Assembly (NCBI RefSeq): GCF_007677875.1
Contig: NZ_VEDO01000019.1
Span: 56,495 to 120,494, forward strand
Origin: Variovorax boronicumulans
Lineage (GTDB): Bacteria > Pseudomonadota > Gammaproteobacteria > Burkholderiales > Burkholderiaceae_C
DNA: 64,000 bases
Direction of reading: 5' to 3'
Of this stretch, positions 62,928 to 64,000 are shown piece by piece. Position 1 is the stretch's first letter. Each line of letters starts with the position of its first letter. The translations under genes and the position numbers were made by a program. The notes beneath the pieces were generated by a model. That model did not search any database. It worked only from the letters and a program-made list of their open reading frames with translations, and had not been told where the DNA came from.

Positions 62928-63802
62928 CAGGCTTGTTGCGGCAGCGCGCCCAGCTTGTCCGGGTTGCGGATGGCGTAGACCGTGTGGATCTTCTGGCCAT
63001 CGGTCACGAAGGCCATGGCCGATTCGAGCCGGCCATCCACATAGCGCAGCAGGCCGGGCTCGCCATTGACCGTGGCGCCGCGGTAGCGCACCCCGTCCGG
63101 CGCGCGGCGGAAGGCCGCGAAGAACAGGTTGGCGATGCGGAATGCGCCCTGCAGCACCTTGCCGAAGGAGGGCACCTTGCCGCCGCCGTCGCTGATCAGT
63201 TCGACATTCTCGGCCAGCAGCGCCTGCAGCGCATCGCGCGCCCCGCTGCGCGCGGCCGTGACGAAGCGCTCCAGCACGCGCCGGTGCGCCTCGCGCGGTA
63301 CCGCGAAGCGCGGCTGCTCGCGCTGCACGCGCGCGCTGGCGCGGTGCACGAGCTGACGGCAGGCGGCTTCGCTCTTGTCCAGCAGCTTGGCAATGTCGGC
63401 GTAATCCTGATCGAACATCTCGCGCAGCAGGTAGGCCGCGCGCTCCTCGGGCGCCAGCCGCTCCAGCACCCAGAGCATGGCGACCGACAGTTCGCCGGCC
63501 TGCTCGGCCACCGCCTCGGGTGTGCGCTCGTCCAGTTCCACCAGTGGCTCGGGCAGCCAGAAGCCCACATAGGCCTCGCGCTCGGTCTTGGCCGCACGCA
63601 GCCTGTCCAGCGCGAGCCGCGTGACGGTGGTCACCAGCCAGGCCTCGGCCGACTGCACGCTCGCCTGGTCGCTGCCGTGCCAGCGCAGCCAGGCGTCCTG
63701 CACCACGTCCTCGGCGTCGGCGCGCGTGCCGAGCATGCGGTAGGCGATGGAAAACAGTTTGGGGCGTGCGGCGCTGAAAGCGTCGTTCGGTGAAGCCGGC
63801 AT
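62927..63802 (-). CDS. ECF41-type RNA polymerase sigma factor with SnoaL-like C-terminus
   Basis: This 291-residue protein has sigma-70 region 2 (SIAYRMLGTRADAEDVVQDAWLRW) and region 4 (APEERAAYLLREMFDQDYADIAKLL), then a C-terminal NTF2/SnoaL-like domain of about 110 residues. WLPEPL in the linker, DGGGKVPS and NPDKL in the tail are the motifs of ECF41 factors, in which the extension controls activity in place of an anti-sigma factor. ECF41 genes usually sit beside an oxidoreductase or carboxymuconolactone-decarboxylase gene; here the partner upstream is an HD-GYP gene whose stop overlaps the start (TGATG). The target is unknown. Confidence 0.88.
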   Translation of the reverse strand: MPASPNDAFSAARPKLFSIAYRMLGTRADAEDVVQDAWLRWHGSDQASVQSAEAWLVTTVTRLALDRLRAAKTEREAYVGFWLPEPLVELDERTPEAVAEQAGELSVAMLWVLERLAPEERAAYLLREMFDQDYADIAKLLDKSEAACRQLVHRASARVQREQPRFAVPREAHRRVLERFVTAARSGARDALQALLAENVELISDGGGKVPSFGKVLQGAFRIANLFFAAFRRAPDGVRYRGATVNGEPGLLRYVDGRLESAMAFVTDGQKIHTVYAIRNPDKLGALPQQA

Positions 63803-64000
63803 CAGTCCTCGTCGCGGTGGGTTTCCGCGATGGTACGGAAGTCTTCCGCCACGACGAGGAAGGCATCGACCACGTCCGGATCGAAGTGCTTGCCCCGGCC
63901 TTCCTGCAGGATGCGCACGGCCTCGGCATGCGGCAGTGCCGGCTTGTAGACGCGCTTGCTGATCAGCGCGTCGTAGACATCGGCCAGCGCCATCAGCCGG
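63802..64000 (-). CDS. HD-GYP domain protein (3'-end only; continues beyond window)
   Basis: The last 66 residues of a minus-strand gene read RLMALADVYDALISKRVYKP, then FDPDVVDAFL, ending in an acidic tail (THRDED). This matches the end of an HD-GYP cyclic-di-GMP phosphodiesterase, often fused to a response-regulator receiver. The start and the HD and GYP motifs lie outside the window. Its TGA overlaps the ATG of the sigma-factor gene. The family call is firm, but the full domain order is unknown. Confidence 0.8.
   Translation of the reverse strand, partial: RLMALADVYDALISKRVYKPALPHAEAVRILQEGRGKHFDPDVVDAFLVVAEDFRTIAETHRDED

Overview
This window is a gene-dense, high-G+C stretch of bacterial chromosome, most likely from a betaproteobacterium of the order Burkholderiales and close to Comamonadaceae. 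The evidence is the strong G/C bias at third codon positions, the rpsF-priB-rpsR-rplI-dnaB block, a class I polyhydroxybutyrate (PHB) pathway whose proteins closely resemble the Ralstonia/Comamonadaceae type, and the trxB / crp-like / ftsK / lolA order. No rRNA operon, insertion sequence, prophage or CRISPR array was seen. About 63 protein genes and one tRNA-Ser gene are supported. No gap between genes exceeds 300 bases, and the notable gaps are described as features.

Layout. 1-6.7 kb: the 3' part of ahpF, the divergent ppsR/ppsA pair (PEP synthase and its regulator) and a large sodium/solute symporter. 6.7-12.3 kb: ribosomal proteins S6, S18 and L9 with PriB, then DnaB helicase, a PLP-dependent Ser/Thr dehydratase, seryl-tRNA synthetase and tRNA-Ser(CGA). 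12.4-16.8 kb: a SWIB-domain protein, an acyl-CoA synthetase divergent from a crotonase, NikR and phaB. 16.9-25.3 kb: a K+/H+ antiporter, a two-gene cytochrome c operon, a three-gene acyl-CoA dehydrogenase/thiolase-like operon and pssA. 25.4-33.9 kb: DNA ligase D, small and medium membrane proteins, glgX, Cu/Zn superoxide dismutase, a flavoprotein and an OsmC protein.

33.9-39 kb (minus strand): a five-gene operon PHP-phosphoesterase / EamA / YciO / M50 protease / TrpS, preceded by rpmB-rpmG with a structured leader. 39-50.9 kb: trxB divergent from a Crp-like regulator, then ftsK and lolA. Next comes an apparently inserted segment (C40 peptidase, ParE/Phd toxin-antitoxin, ABC exporter, thioesterase, SDR, Tat-exported SMP-30 protein) before rarA. 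51-54.7 kb: livHMGF branched-chain amino-acid transporter without a binding protein. 54.7-59.9 kb: NUDIX, FAH-family, OmpA-like, MFS, MaiA, PgeF. 59.9-64 kb: phaC-phaA, then an ECF41-type sigma factor translationally coupled to an HD-GYP gene that runs off the window.

Together the genes describe a carbon-storing heterotroph. PhaA, PhaB and PhaC make PHB, beta-oxidation enzymes supply acyl-CoAs, PpsA and GlgX point to gluconeogenesis and glycogen turnover, and AhpF, TrxB, SodC and OsmC form an oxidative-stress set. The window is mostly core chromosome. The points most worth a second look are the paired palindromes over the toxin-antitoxin promoter, a 24-residue membrane protein, the structured leaders of rpmB and rpsF, the ECF41/HD-GYP coupling, an atypical thiolase-like protein, and several extended or cysteine-rich enzymes. 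No clearly novel multi-gene system was found.
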